Below are positions 1-8,856 of a stretch of 64,000 bases of DNA, in pieces. Both the position numbers and the translations under genes were made by a program. The notes under the pieces were generated by a model. The model worked only from the letters and a program-made list of their open reading frames with translations, did not search any database and had not been told where the DNA came from. How positions within the stretch are numbered: position 1 is the first letter of the stretch; the number at the start of each line of letters is the position of its first letter. Origin of the DNA: Caballeronia cordobensis (GTDB lineage: Bacteria; Pseudomonadota; Gammaproteobacteria; Burkholderiales; Burkholderiaceae); the NCBI RefSeq assembly GCF_001544575.2, contig NZ_FCNY02000003.1, positions 434,001 through 498,000 on the forward strand. The letters run 5' to 3'.

Positions 1-428
1 CCGACCCGCTGCAAGCGCCCGCGTTTCATCCGAACTACCTGAGCGACGCGGGAGACATCCGCCGTTCGATCGCGGGCCTGCGGATGATGCGGCGCATTGC
101 CGAAGCCGCACCGCTCGCGTCGCGGATCATTCACGAACTCGTGCCGGGCGCGCCGGCCACGACCGACGAGCAATTGCTGGCGCATCTCAGGACGAACGGC
201 AACAGCGGCTGGCATCAGGTCGGCACGTGCCGGATGGGCGTCGACGAAAGGGCCGTCGTCGATCCCCGGCTGCGCGTGCACGGCGTCGGCAGGCTGCGTG
301 TCGTCGACGCGTCCATCATGCCGCGAATCGTGGCGGGCAACACCAACGCGGCCTGCATCATGATCGGCGAAAAGGGCGCCGACATGATCCGCGCGGACGC
401 CGCCCCGCCCCGCGCGGTTTCTATCTGA
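1..428 (+). CDS. GMC-family FAD alcohol oxidoreductase, C-terminal end (truncated by window edge)
   Basis: The reading frame is open from base 3 and ends at 428, so only about the last 140 residues are present and the start lies upstream. The visible part is the GMC C-terminal substrate/FAD domain. HQVGTCRMG carries the catalytic His, then [18 protein letters not shown], and [18 protein letters not shown] with the second catalytic His/Asn position occupied by Asn. Family members oxidise alcohols or choline-type substrates to aldehydes with FAD in the cytoplasm. An aldehyde dehydrogenase follows 24 bases downstream on the same strand, which suggests a two-step alcohol-to-acid oxidation. The substrate cannot be told from this fragment. 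Confidence 0.9.
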   Translation, partial: DPLQAPAFHPNYLSDAGDIRRSIAGLRMMRRIAEAAPLASRIIHELVPGAPATTDEQLLAHLRTNGNSGWHQVGTCRMGVDERAVVDPRLRVHGVGRLRVVDASIMPRIVAGNTNAACIMIGEKGADMIRADAAPPRAVSI

Positions 429-452
429 ACTCCTCATTCAGGAAAGGCTTTC

Positions 453-1931
453 ATGCAAGCAACCGAACGAACGATTCCGCTGAGGCATCCCGACGCCTTC
501 TACATCGATGGCCATTGGATGCCCGCGCCCCACTCCGACACCTTCGAGGTGCTCGACTGCAGCACGGAACGCGTCGCGGCGCACGTCGCGCGAGCCGATG
601 CGGAAATCGCCGCGCGTGCGATCGACGCCGCGCGCCGCGCCTTCGACCGTGGGCCATGGCCGCGCATGACGCCGGGCGAGCGCTCGGTCTATCTGGAAAA
701 AATTGCGCAACGCCTGGAAGAAGCGAACGACGCGTTCGCGCGCGGCTGGAGCATCGAATCGGGCATCCTGCAGCGGATCGCCAAACCGCGCATCGGCCAG
801 TTTCTCGGCGCGGCGTTTCGCCAGTACGCCGCGATGGCCGAGACGTATCCGTTCGTCGAACCGCGCCGCTCAGCCACCGGACATCAGGCTTACGCGGTGA
901 AGGAACCGGCCGGCGTGGTACTTGCGATCGTTCCCTGGAACGGTCCTGCCGCACTGCTCGCCTACAAGGTCGCGCCGGCGCTGCTCGCGGGCTGCACGGT
1001 CGTCGTCAAGCCGTCGCCGGAAGCGCCCACGTCGGCGTATCTGTTCGCGCAGATCTGTGACGAGATCGGCTTGCTGCCCGGTGTCGTCAACGTCCTGACG
1101 GCCGACCGCGACGTATCCGAAACGATGGTCCGCAATCCGGCCGTCGACAAGATCACCTTTACCGGCTCGACATCGGCTGGCCGCAGCATCAGCGAGGCGG
1201 CAGCCGGCCGGATCGCGCGCGTCACGCTGGAACTGGGCGACAAATCGGCGGCGCTCGTTCTCGACGATTACGACATCGACGCGGCGGCCCAGGCGCTCGG
1301 CCAACCGTACTTCAGCTATCTGACCGGCCAGGTGTGCCACAGCCTGACGCGCATCATCGTTCCGCGCGCGAAGCACGACACCATGGTGGAAGCGTTGAGC
1401 GCGGCCGCGCGTGCGATGGTGCCCGGCGATCCCTTCGACGACGGCACGACGGTCGGTCCGCTTGCGACTGCGCGCCAGCGCGACACCGTCGAGCGCTACG
1501 TGGCCAAGGGCATCGCCGAAGGTGCGACGCTCGCCGCTGGCGGTGCGCGTCCGCGCCATTTGTCGCGCGGCTTCTTTTTCGAGCCGACGGTGTTCGGGAA
1601 TGTCGACAACCGGGCGGCCATCGCGCAGGAAGAGATCTTCGGACCCGTGCTCTCGGTGATCGCCGCGGACAGCGAAGCGCATGCGATCGAACTCGCCAAC
1701 GATTCCATCTTCGGGTTGAACGCCGTGGTGTTTACGTCCGACGCCGGGCGTGCACTGAATGTGGCACGGCGGCTGCGCACCGGCAGCGTCGGTCATAATG
1801 CGTCGCGCACCGACTTCTCGATCGGCTTCGGCGGGTTCAAGCAATCTGGTATTGGGCGCGAGGGCGGCGTCGAAGGGCTGAATGCGTTCGTCGAATCGAA
1901 GACCATCGTGCTCGACCAGCCGCTGGCATAA
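453..1931 (+). CDS. NAD(P)-dependent aldehyde dehydrogenase
   Basis: A full-length 492-residue ALDH-superfamily enzyme, oxidising an aldehyde to a carboxylate. Key elements are PWN (oxyanion Asn163), the cofactor-binding FTGSTSAGR loop (about 236-244), catalytic Glu260 in LELGDKS (usually ELGGKS; the second Gly is Asp here) and nucleophile Cys295 in TGQVCHS. The C-terminal EEIFGPV motif is present. A GGAAAGG ribosome site precedes the ATG. It is probably co-transcribed with the GMC oxidoreductase and supplies acids for the CoA-transferase genes that follow on the other strand. Substrate unknown. Confidence 0.95.
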   Translation: MQATERTIPLRHPDAFYIDGHWMPAPHSDTFEVLDCSTERVAAHVARADAEIAARAIDAARRAFDRGPWPRMTPGERSVYLEKIAQRLEEANDAFARGWSIESGILQRIAKPRIGQFLGAAFRQYAAMAETYPFVEPRRSATGHQAYAVKEPAGVVLAIVPWNGPAALLAYKVAPALLAGCTVVVKPSPEAPTSAYLFAQICDEIGLLPGVVNVLTADRDVSETMVRNPAVDKITFTGSTSAGRSISEAAAGRIARVTLELGDKSAALVLDDYDIDAAAQALGQPYFSYLTGQVCHSLTRIIVPRAKHDTMVEALSAAARAMVPGDPFDDGTTVGPLATARQRDTVERYVAKGIAEGATLAAGGARPRHLSRGFFFEPTVFGNVDNRAAIAQEEIFGPVLSVIAADSEAHAIELANDSIFGLNAVVFTSDAGRALNVARRLRTGSVGHNASRTDFSIGFGGFKQSGIGREGGVEGLNAFVESKTIVLDQPLA

Positions 1932-1945
1932 CTCACGCCGAAAGC

Positions 1946-1973
1946 GCGGGCCGAGGCGATACGATCGGCCCGC
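1946..1973. terminator. GC hairpin between convergent genes
   Basis: A perfect 9-bp inverted repeat, GCGGGCCGA and TCGGCCCGC, with a 10-base loop. It lies in the 72-base gap between the convergent aldehyde dehydrogenase and LysR genes. Position and stem strength suit a bidirectional terminator, but there is no clear T-run on either side. Confidence 0.5.
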
Positions 1974-2003
1974 CGCATGCCGTGCCGTCCGCCCGACCCT
2001 CCC

Positions 2004-2933
2004 TCACGCGGCCTGCGTGTCTCCCGGCTGATCGAGCAGTTGCTCGATCAACGCACGCGCAATCGGGTTCAACTCGCGACCGCGTGCCGTCGCGATCTGA
2101 ACGCGCCGGACGGCCCACGGTTCCGCCAGGTCGAGCACGGCCACACGGCTGAACAGTTCATGGCTCACCATGCACTCCGGCTGAACCGACACGCCGAGCC
2201 CGGCCTGCACCAGACTGACGGCCACGCCTGCGCTCCTGACGCCGTATCGCGGCTCGAACTCTCTGCCGAGCCGGCGCGCGGCCGCCTGGATCGCGCCGAG
2301 CATCGCGCCGACCACGATCAGATTTTCCGACAGCAGATCCTGAATGGTGACGCTCGCGCGCCCGGCGAACGGGTGTCCCTGCGGAACGACGGCGATCAGC
2401 CGATCCTCCCGGTACGGCGTCACGTCGACACCGCCGAGATCGAGCTTGTGCGCCGCCGCGAATACGCCGACGTCGGCCTCGCCGCGCGCGACCGCCTGCA
2501 CGACCTCGGCATTCTCCAGCTCGCTGATGACGAGATCGACGAGCGGATATTCGCGCTGGAAGTCGCCTATTTCACGCGCGAGAAACGGAACGATGATCGA
2601 TCGCGCCGATGCAATCGTGAGCTCGCCGCGCATGCCGTCGGTGAACGACGCGATCTCCGCGCGCATGTCGTCGAGATTGTCGAAGATCCGGCGGATATAG
2701 CGGACGAGGACTGCGCCCGCGGGACTCGGCACGACCCCCTTCGGGCCGCGTTCGAGCAGCTTGATTCCCGCAACGTCCTCGAGCTCCTGAATGCGCTTGG
2801 TCGCCGTCGATGCGGCCACATTTTCGCGAATCGCCGCCAGGCCAATCTGCTGTTCCTCGACCGCCGACAGGAACAGCTTCAACGTGAGCAGATCGACCTG
2901 CCGGATCAGATGCAGGCGATTGAAAGTACTCAT
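2004..2933 (-). CDS. LysR-family transcriptional regulator
   Basis: A 309-residue LysR-type regulator. The N-terminal winged HTH (about 10-75) reads LKLFLSAVEEQQIGLAAIRENVAA then RIQELEDVAGIKLLER, followed by a periplasmic-binding-like effector domain. The start at 2933 is chosen because GGGAGAC lies directly upstream; a longer frame to 3008 lacks a ribosome site. It is the last gene of a minus-strand run whose upstream genes are two CoA-transferases (87-base gap), so it may regulate that run. It resembles the LysR protein at 38385-39311 over its whole length, including the unusual VEEQQ helix, so the two are paralogues. Effector unknown. Confidence 0.9.
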   Translation of the reverse strand: MSTFNRLHLIRQVDLLTLKLFLSAVEEQQIGLAAIRENVAASTATKRIQELEDVAGIKLLERGPKGVVPSPAGAVLVRYIRRIFDNLDDMRAEIASFTDGMRGELTIASARSIIVPFLAREIGDFQREYPLVDLVISELENAEVVQAVARGEADVGVFAAAHKLDLGGVDVTPYREDRLIAVVPQGHPFAGRASVTIQDLLSENLIVVGAMLGAIQAAARRLGREFEPRYGVRSAGVAVSLVQAGLGVSVQPECMVSHELFSRVAVLDLAEPWAVRRVQIATARGRELNPIARALIEQLLDQPGDTQAA

Positions 2934-3020
2934 GTCTCCCCTCATGCACGCCTTGATGACGTTGTCGGAACCCGTGACCGATGTCCAGCACTGGAGTTCG
3001 GAAGCCATCGTACATCATCG

Positions 3021-4169
3021 TCAGCGGCTCGTATTGAGCAGCGTGTCGAGCGACGGATTGTCCGCGCCGATGTCCCGAGCCGCGTGTAAAGGCGGCGCGC
3101 GCTTGCCGTCGAACGACAGCGGCAGCCCGACCAGCCCGATCTCGTCGTCCGACGGCGTTTCGATGATGCCGAGCGCATGCGTCTGCGCATGATCGAGCAC
3201 TTCCGCCGTCGTCTGGATGGGCGCCACGGGCACGCCAGCGGCCTGCAGCTTCGCCTGCCAGGCGGCGCGGGAATCGGTCGCCATGCGCTCGCCGATCAGG
3301 CGATCGATCTCCGTGCGGTTCTTGAGCCGCCCCGCATTGGTCGCGAACCGGTCGTCGAGCGCCCACTCGGGACGGCCGAGCGCCGCGCATAGCTTCCCGA
3401 ACAGCGCGTCGTTCGCGGCGCTGACGATCAGGTGACCGTCGGTCGCCGAATAGGCGCGATGCGGCACGATGAACGCGACGCCCGAGCCGTGCCGGCCGCC
3501 GGTATCGCCATCGGCGCTGTAGTTCGCGACGTTGACCGTCATCCATGCCAGCGCCGTTTCCAGCAGCGATCCGTTGACGGTCGCGCCGCAATGCTTGACC
3601 TGACGGCGATACAGCGCCGCCAGAATCCCGACCGCCGCCCACAACCCCGAACCGAAATCGACGATCGACACGCCGGCGCGAACCGGCGCCTGCCCGTCCT
3701 CGCCGGTAATGCTCATGATCCCCGAGAACGCCTGCATCAGCGGATCGTAGCCGGGGAGCGTATTCATCGGCCCGAGATGGCCGAATGCGCCGATTTCGCA
3801 ATAGACCAGCTCCGGCTTGGTCACGCGCAGGCTGTCGGCGTCGAGTCCGTACTGCGCGCTCGAACCCGGTCGCAGGTTGTGGAGGAACACGTCCGCGTGT
3901 TCCGCGATCAGCCGGTGCAGCGTCGCGAGTTGCTCGCGATCCTTGATATCGATGCAGATCGCGCGCTTGCCGCGATTGAGCCCGTGATACGCAGCGCCGC
4001 TGCCCTTCCATTCGCTCGGCCCCCAGCCGCGTGCCGAGTCGCCCGAGGGGCGCTCGACTTTCCACACCTCGGCACCCAGCGCCGCCAGGATCCTTCCGGC
4101 GAACGGCGCCGACGCGCTGTCGCTCAGTTCGACTACGACGACACCCGACAGCGGCAGATCGCGCAACAT
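3021..4169 (-). CDS. CaiB/BaiF family III CoA-transferase
   Basis: A 382-residue family III (formyl-CoA transferase/CaiB type) enzyme that moves CoA between carboxylic acids. The N-terminal Rossmann-like part carries LGAEVWKVERPSGD and NRGKRAICIDIKD. The catalytic Asp is Asp142 in PGYDPLMQAFSG. Only one base separates its ATG from the stop codon of the CoA-transferase upstream (4171-5424), so the two are translationally linked and may form a hetero-oligomer or act on successive acids. It is shorter than many family members (about 400) but complete. Substrate unknown; operon context suggests activation of the acid that the acyl-CoA dehydrogenase at 7714 uses. Confidence 0.93.
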   Translation of the reverse strand: MLRDLPLSGVVVVELSDSASAPFAGRILAALGAEVWKVERPSGDSARGWGPSEWKGSGAAYHGLNRGKRAICIDIKDREQLATLHRLIAEHADVFLHNLRPGSSAQYGLDADSLRVTKPELVYCEIGAFGHLGPMNTLPGYDPLMQAFSGIMSITGEDGQAPVRAGVSIVDFGSGLWAAVGILAALYRRQVKHCGATVNGSLLETALAWMTVNVANYSADGDTGGRHGSGVAFIVPHRAYSATDGHLIVSAANDALFGKLCAALGRPEWALDDRFATNAGRLKNRTEIDRLIGERMATDSRAAWQAKLQAAGVPVAPIQTTAEVLDHAQTHALGIIETPSDDEIGLVGLPLSFDGKRAPPLHAARDIGADNPSLDTLLNTSR

Positions 4170-4170
4170 G

Positions 4171-5424
4171 TCAATTCTCCTGATTCAGTACTTTCTCGGT
4201 TTGCGGCTTGGCATCGGTATCGGCATCGGTATCGGGCGCGTAGATGCCGCCGGAACGCAGCATCGCGTCGATTTCGGCACGGCCAAAGCCATACTCCGTC
4301 AGCAGCGCCACCGAATGTTCGCCAAGCCGTGGCGCCGGATGGCGCAGTTCCGGCACGCTTTCGCTCCATTGCTGCGCAATGCCGAGCGTGCGGATCCGCC
4401 CTTCGGACGGATGATCCTGCTCCGCGAAGAATTCGACCGCCCTCATGTGCGGATCGTCGATGAGCGTTTCGGGCGTATTCATCTCGATCGCCGGGATATC
4501 GGCTTCGGTCAGCGCGCTCACCCATTCGGCCGTGGTCCGCGTCTCGAACACGCGCGCGAGAAACGCGTACAGATGCGCGATGTGCTCGGTGCGCCCGCCG
4601 ATGTTGTTGAAGCGCGGATCGTCGGCCATCTCCGCATGCCCGGTCAGCACGAAGAAGCGCTTCCAGTGATGGTCCGCGTACACGTTCACGCCGATATAAC
4701 CGTCGCGCGTGCGATACGGACGCCGATCCGGATTCATCATGCGCGCGTAGCCCCAGTCGCCGAGCGGCGGCACGAACGTGTGCCCGTACAGGTGATCGCC
4801 GAGCACGAAATGCGCGAAGGTTTCCATCATCGGCACGAATACCTGCTGGCCGACGCCGGTCTTCTCGCGCCAGTACAGCGCCATTGCGACCGCATTGCTG
4901 GTCGCCATGCCGACGACGCGGTCCGCGATGGCAGTCGCGACATAGTCCGGCGGGCCGTGCTTCCGGCTTTGCAGCACCGGCATGCCGACCGCGGCCTGAA
5001 TCAGGTCGTCGTAGGCCGGGCGTGCGGCATAGGGGCCGTTTTGCCCGAACCCGAATGCGCCGCAGTAGATGATGCGGGGGTTGAGCGCGCGCACCTCCTC
5101 GTAGGCGACGCCCAGCTTCGCCATGGTGTGCGGCCGCATGCTGTACAGCAGGACGTCGGCCGCTTGCGCCATGCGTTTGAGCGTCGCGATGCCGTCCGGG
5201 TGCTTCAGGTCCAGCACGAGGCTGCGCTTGTTGCGGTTGAGATGCAGAAAAATGGGCCCCATGCCGGGATGCCGGCTGGGTCCGATGTTGCGCGTGGTGT
5301 CGCCGTCGCGCGATTCTATCTTGCACACGTCGGCGCCCATGTCCGCCAGCAACAGCGATGCATACGGGCCCATGAAATTCGACGTGAGGTCGAGTACGCG
5401 CACACCGTCGAGTGGTCCGGCCAT
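4171..5424 (-). CDS. CaiB/BaiF family III CoA-transferase
   Basis: A 417-residue family III CoA-transferase. It shows ADMGADVCKIESRDGD, HLNRNKRSLVLDLK and the catalytic Asp139 in RPAYDDLIQA. The C-terminus carries an acidic repetitive tail (APDTDADTDAK) encoded by a short 12-base tandem repeat. Upstream is the DUF35/thiolase pair and immediately downstream is a second CoA-transferase. Paired family III transferases are known in benzylsuccinate (BbsEF) and other systems where two different chains form the active enzyme, so a heteromer with the 3021-4169 product is plausible. Both chains here keep the Asp. Confidence 0.93.
   Translation of the reverse strand: MAGPLDGVRVLDLTSNFMGPYASLLLADMGADVCKIESRDGDTTRNIGPSRHPGMGPIFLHLNRNKRSLVLDLKHPDGIATLKRMAQAADVLLYSMRPHTMAKLGVAYEEVRALNPRIIYCGAFGFGQNGPYAARPAYDDLIQAAVGMPVLQSRKHGPPDYVATAIADRVVGMATSNAVAMALYWREKTGVGQQVFVPMMETFAHFVLGDHLYGHTFVPPLGDWGYARMMNPDRRPYRTRDGYIGVNVYADHHWKRFFVLTGHAEMADDPRFNNIGGRTEHIAHLYAFLARVFETRTTAEWVSALTEADIPAIEMNTPETLIDDPHMRAVEFFAEQDHPSEGRIRTLGIAQQWSESVPELRHPAPRLGEHSVALLTEYGFGRAEIDAMLRSGGIYAPDTDADTDAKPQTEKVLNQEN
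4210..4233. repeat. 12-bp tandem repeat inside a CoA-transferase C-terminus
   Basis: Two exact head-to-tail units of GGCATCGGTATC, themselves made of near-identical 6-base halves. They encode part of the Asp-rich tail of the CoA-transferase at 4171-5424. Each unit is in frame (4 codons), so copy-number change would lengthen or shorten the tail without frameshift. Confidence 0.7.
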
Positions 5425-5487
5425 GTCTCCTCCGTTTTTATGGATGACCGGGCGGCCGCCGCGTTTGCGGCGCGCCGCGCGAGATTG

Positions 5488-5916
5488 TCAGGATGCCGAA
5501 GGAACGAACACCGGCAGCTTCTGTTCGCCGCGCTGCACGAAGCGGACTTCGACGCGCTGGCCGATCCGTATCGCTTCGGGCGGCGCGTCGATCTGCGTGA
5601 ACAGGTAATAGCCCTCGTCCATCCGGACGAAGCCGACCGTGTACGGCGCGATAGCGGCCCACACGGCTGTCGGGCCGCGCACGACCGTGCTGTGCGAATA
5701 GATCTCGCCAAGGCCGGACGACTCGGTCCAGCCAAGCGACTTCGCGCCGCAGTGCGTACAGAACGAATGGGCGGGCCAGACGGCTTCGTGGCAAGCGTTG
5801 CAGCGCTGGAACGTCAGCTTTTCTTCGGCCAGCGCGTCCCAGTAGGGCTGTGCGTCGAGCAGCCGGTACGGCTGCGGCCAGGTATTCGGTGTATTCGGCG
5901 AATGCGTTTCGGTCAT
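5488..5916 (-). CDS. DUF35 zinc-ribbon/OB-fold protein, partner of thiolase-like enzyme
   Basis: A 142-residue DUF35 protein. The rubredoxin-like zinc ribbon has Cys39, Cys42, Cys53 and Cys56 (RCNACHEAVW, then CTHCG), followed by an OB-fold (about 65-140). The start at 5916 begins this domain; the longer frame upstream overlaps the thiolase gene and has no domain content. DUF35 proteins form complexes with non-condensing thiolase-like proteins (as with Ltp2 in steroid side-chain removal) and with MaoC hydratases. Here the thiolase-like gene ends 19 bases upstream and a MaoC gene precedes that, matching this arrangement. Confidence 0.9.
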   Translation of the reverse strand: MTETHSPNTPNTWPQPYRLLDAQPYWDALAEEKLTFQRCNACHEAVWPAHSFCTHCGAKSLGWTESSGLGEIYSHSTVVRGPTAVWAAIAPYTVGFVRMDEGYYLFTQIDAPPEAIRIGQRVEVRFVQRGEQKLPVFVPSAS

Positions 5917-5935
5917 GGAAGGTCTCGATCGAAAA

Positions 5936-7147
5936 TCACGTTGCGGACGACAAAAGCAGCACGGCGCCCGCGGCCAGCATCCCGCCCGCGCCCTGCACGA
6001 GCACGGTTCGCGGGCGGCGCGCCGGCGCAAGCCCCAACGGCTGCCCGCGCAACTGCCTGACCGCCTCGACCATGCTGTCCATGTTGCACGAGATGCCGGG
6101 TTGCCCGAACGACAGCCAGCCGCCGTTCGTGTCGGTGGGAAGGTCGCCGTCGACACCCGTGCGCCCTTCGCGATAGAGATCGATGCCGCGCCCTTTCTTC
6201 GCGAAGCCCAGATCCTCCATCACGATCGGCCCCATGTGCGCGAAGTTCACCGAAATCTGCGCCATGTCGATGTCGGAAGGCGCGAGGCCCGACATCGCGT
6301 AGGCCTGCCGTGCCGCCTCGGCGGTCGCCGTGGTCGTCAGGTTCGGGAAAGCGCCGAGGCTGTCGAACCGGCATTCGCGCATGTTCATCCGGTCGGTCAG
6401 ATATTCGTGCGTCGTGGCCGATCCGTAACCGAGCAGGTAGACGGGATCGCGTGCATCGCGCGCATTTTCGGGCGACGTCACGACGAGCGCACCGCCCGTT
6501 CCTCCGCCCCACGTCGAGCACATCCAGCGGCGTAGCGGCGTTGCGACATACGGCGACGACAGTACCGTCGCGCGGTCGATCTCGCCGAACTTCGCCTTCG
6601 CCGCGTGCGGATGATGGCGGCCCCAGCGCTGATTCGCGATCGCGACGTCGGCGAGGTCGCTTTCGGCGAGGCCGAACTCGTGAAAGTAGCGCTGCGCGGC
6701 TTGCGCATAGAGTGCCGGAATCGTCGGGCCGTAGGGAATCTCGAACTGGGGATCGGCGTCGGCTTCCGCGCCCATCGCGACCGCGTCGACGAACAGTTCC
6801 GTCGCGTCGCTCTGCAGGCACACCACGTACTCCGCGCGGCCGGCCGCGATCATCTGCGATGCGACCGCGAGCGTCGATGTCAGGCCCGCGCCATGCATCG
6901 TCAGTTCGCTCGTGATCGTCACCGGCATCTGCATGTGCGAGATGAAGATGTTGCTCCACTGGGAACGCTTGTCGGCCCACGGCGAACGGCCCGTGAACAC
7001 CGCGTCGACCTGGTCTTTGCGGATGCCCGCATCGGCGAGCGCGTTCAACGTCGCCTCCGCGGCCAACTGCAACGGGTCCTTGCGATTCGCGCGGGATGCA
7101 TACGCATCGCCCATGCCGATGATCGCCGCAACCGGACGAGGAGTCAT
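5936..7147 (-). CDS. Thiolase-like protein (SCP2-thiolase/Ltp2 type), probable retro-aldolase
   Basis: A 403-residue thiolase fold lacking the standard condensing residues. Where thiolases have the nucleophile motif CASG, this protein has HGAG (about 85-88), and the C-terminal GHP motif is GQP in LSFGQPG. SCP2-type thiolase-like proteins with these losses work with a DUF35 partner, as in Ltp2, which splits a beta-hydroxyacyl-CoA by retro-aldol cleavage. Start 7147 is supported by GAGGAGC upstream. DUF35 lies 19 bases downstream and MaoC 11 bases upstream. Inference: this pair cleaves the hydroxyacyl-CoA made by the MaoC hydratase, likely because a quaternary or branched carbon blocks ordinary beta-oxidation. 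Confidence 0.88.
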   Translation of the reverse strand: MTPRPVAAIIGMGDAYASRANRKDPLQLAAEATLNALADAGIRKDQVDAVFTGRSPWADKRSQWSNIFISHMQMPVTITSELTMHGAGLTSTLAVASQMIAAGRAEYVVCLQSDATELFVDAVAMGAEADADPQFEIPYGPTIPALYAQAAQRYFHEFGLAESDLADVAIANQRWGRHHPHAAKAKFGEIDRATVLSSPYVATPLRRWMCSTWGGGTGGALVVTSPENARDARDPVYLLGYGSATTHEYLTDRMNMRECRFDSLGAFPNLTTTATAEAARQAYAMSGLAPSDIDMAQISVNFAHMGPIVMEDLGFAKKGRGIDLYREGRTGVDGDLPTDTNGGWLSFGQPGISCNMDSMVEAVRQLRGQPLGLAPARRPRTVLVQGAGGMLAAGAVLLLSSAT

Positions 7148-7158
7148 GGCGATGCTCC

Positions 7159-7656
7159 TCAGACCTTGAACTCGGGTTGCGCTTCGGCGATCAGCGCGTC
7201 GAGATCCGCGCGCTTGCGCAGCATCAGCAGGCTCCATTCGCTGCGCTGCACGACCTCGCCACGCTGGTTGTACGCCTGAATCAGCATCGTGCCGACGCCG
7301 AACTTCTCGTCCTTTTCCTTCTTTCCGATGATCTCGGCCGTCGCGTACACCGTGTCGCCAATCTTGACCGGGTTCAGGAAGCGCATCTTGTCCACGCCAT
7401 AGTTCGCCTGGATCGCGGGGCCGAATTGCAGGAGGCCCGAGATCAGCGAGAACGTCAGCATGCCCTGAACGATGCGCTCGCCCCAACGCGTCTTCTCCGC
7501 GTACTCCTTGTTCGAGTGAATCTCGATCCAGTTTCCGGTGAACATGCAGAACATCACCACGTCGCTTTCGGTCACCGTGCGGCCCGGCGAGCGGAACTTC
7601 TGCCCGACCTCCAGTTCGTCGAGGGGAATGTTGATGCTGTTGTTGATGGTACTCAT
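7159..7656 (-). CDS. MaoC-like (R)-hydratase
   Basis: A 165-residue single hot-dog MaoC dehydratase, expected to add water to a 2-enoyl-CoA. The hydratase-2 signature is altered: the family's GDxNPIH appears as GNWIEIH (41-47). The catalytic Asp is therefore Asn42 and the usual Asn is Ile, while His47 is kept. Activity may be weak, or a neighbouring subunit may complete the site. It lies between the acyl-CoA dehydrogenase (57-base gap upstream) and the thiolase-like gene (11-base gap downstream), which places it at the hydration step of the cassette. Confidence 0.9.
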   Translation of the reverse strand: MSTINNSINIPLDELEVGQKFRSPGRTVTESDVVMFCMFTGNWIEIHSNKEYAEKTRWGERIVQGMLTFSLISGLLQFGPAIQANYGVDKMRFLNPVKIGDTVYATAEIIGKKEKDEKFGVGTMLIQAYNQRGEVVQRSEWSLLMLRKRADLDALIAEAQPEFKV

Positions 7657-7713
7657 TACGGTTTCCTTATCAATTGAATTCGAAGGGCGCGTCGTTGGCT
7701 TGCTTCCTCGCCG

Positions 7714-8856
7714 TTACTGGCGCATCGATTTCGCGATGATGGTTCGCTGAATCTGCGAGGTGCCGCCGCCGATGGTCGATTGAATGCTCTCGCGCAGATA
7801 GCGCTCCATGTCGGCTTCCGGCAGGTTCGCGTAACCGCCGAGGACCTGCATGCCGGTGAGCGCGCACTCCTTCAGCGTTTCCGAGCCGTAGAGCTTGGCC
7901 ATCGATACTTCGCGGCTGCACGGCACATGATTCGCGGCCATTTGCGCGGCGCGATAGCACAGCAGGCGCGCGGCATCGACCTTGGTCTGACAGTCGGCCA
8001 GCATGTGGCGGACGACCTGGAAGTCGTAGAGCTGATGATCGAACTGAATGCGCTCGTGCGCGTAGCGCGTGGCCGTCGCGACGGCCTGCTGCGCATTGCC
8101 CGTGTATGCGGCCGCCACCGCGCAGCGTTCGAGCTCCAGATGCTCCGTGATGATCTTCCAGCCTTGGCCTTCGTCGCCGAGCAGCGCGTCGCCCGGCACG
8201 CGCACTTCGTCGAGGAAGATTTCGGTCGTGCCGGTGGCATGACGCGAGAGCGTCGGCAGCTTGTTGATCACCATGCCCGGTGTATCGTTCGGAATCAGGA
8301 GCACCGACAGGCCCTTGTGCTTGTCGTCCGTGCTCGTGCGCACCAGCATGGCGATCACGGTGTCTTTCGCCGCTGCGCCGCTGCACCACAGCTTCTGGCC
8401 GCTGACGATCCAGTCGCCGTTGCTGTCGCGGCGCGCACGCGTCTTCGTGTTGGCGGCGTCGGAGCCGGCATCGGGTTCGGAGATCGACACCGAGAAGCGG
8501 ATCTTGCCGTCGATGAACGGCTGCACGTATTGCTTCTTCTGCTGCGGCGTGCCGAACTTGATGATGTTCATCGCGGTGAACGTCGGCACCAGCACCGAGC
8601 ACGCGAAGTCGAAACCGAACTTGCCGAGACCTTCGGCCATCAGCGAGTAATCGAAGATGTCGCCGCCCGAACCGCCCTCGGCTTCCGGAATGAGAATGCC
8701 GAGCCAGCCTTGCTTCGCGATCATGTCATACGCTTCGTACGGGTAATCGCGATTCATGTCGCACTTGCGCACGTATTCGACCGTGATCTCGTTGTCCATG
8801 AACCTGTTCACGGTGTCGAGCCACATCGTTTGCGATTCGTCGAGAAAATTAGCCAT
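7714..8856 (-). CDS. Acyl-CoA dehydrogenase
   Basis: A 380-residue acyl-CoA dehydrogenase with N-terminal helical, middle beta (SISEPDAGSDAA) and C-terminal helical domains. The usual MCAD-type catalytic Glu near the C-terminus is absent (IGGGTSQIQ instead of IYEGTSQIQ). A Glu is present at the isovaleryl-CoA dehydrogenase position (Glu243 in HLELERC). Enzymes with that arrangement often handle branched substrates. It is the first gene of the minus-strand run down to 2004. Electrons would pass to ETF, and etfBA copy 1 is encoded nearby at 10519. Confidence 0.95.
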   Translation of the reverse strand: MANFLDESQTMWLDTVNRFMDNEITVEYVRKCDMNRDYPYEAYDMIAKQGWLGILIPEAEGGSGGDIFDYSLMAEGLGKFGFDFACSVLVPTFTAMNIIKFGTPQQKKQYVQPFIDGKIRFSVSISEPDAGSDAANTKTRARRDSNGDWIVSGQKLWCSGAAAKDTVIAMLVRTSTDDKHKGLSVLLIPNDTPGMVINKLPTLSRHATGTTEIFLDEVRVPGDALLGDEGQGWKIITEHLELERCAVAAAYTGNAQQAVATATRYAHERIQFDHQLYDFQVVRHMLADCQTKVDAARLLCYRAAQMAANHVPCSREVSMAKLYGSETLKECALTGMQVLGGYANLPEADMERYLRESIQSTIGGGTSQIQRTIIAKSMRQ

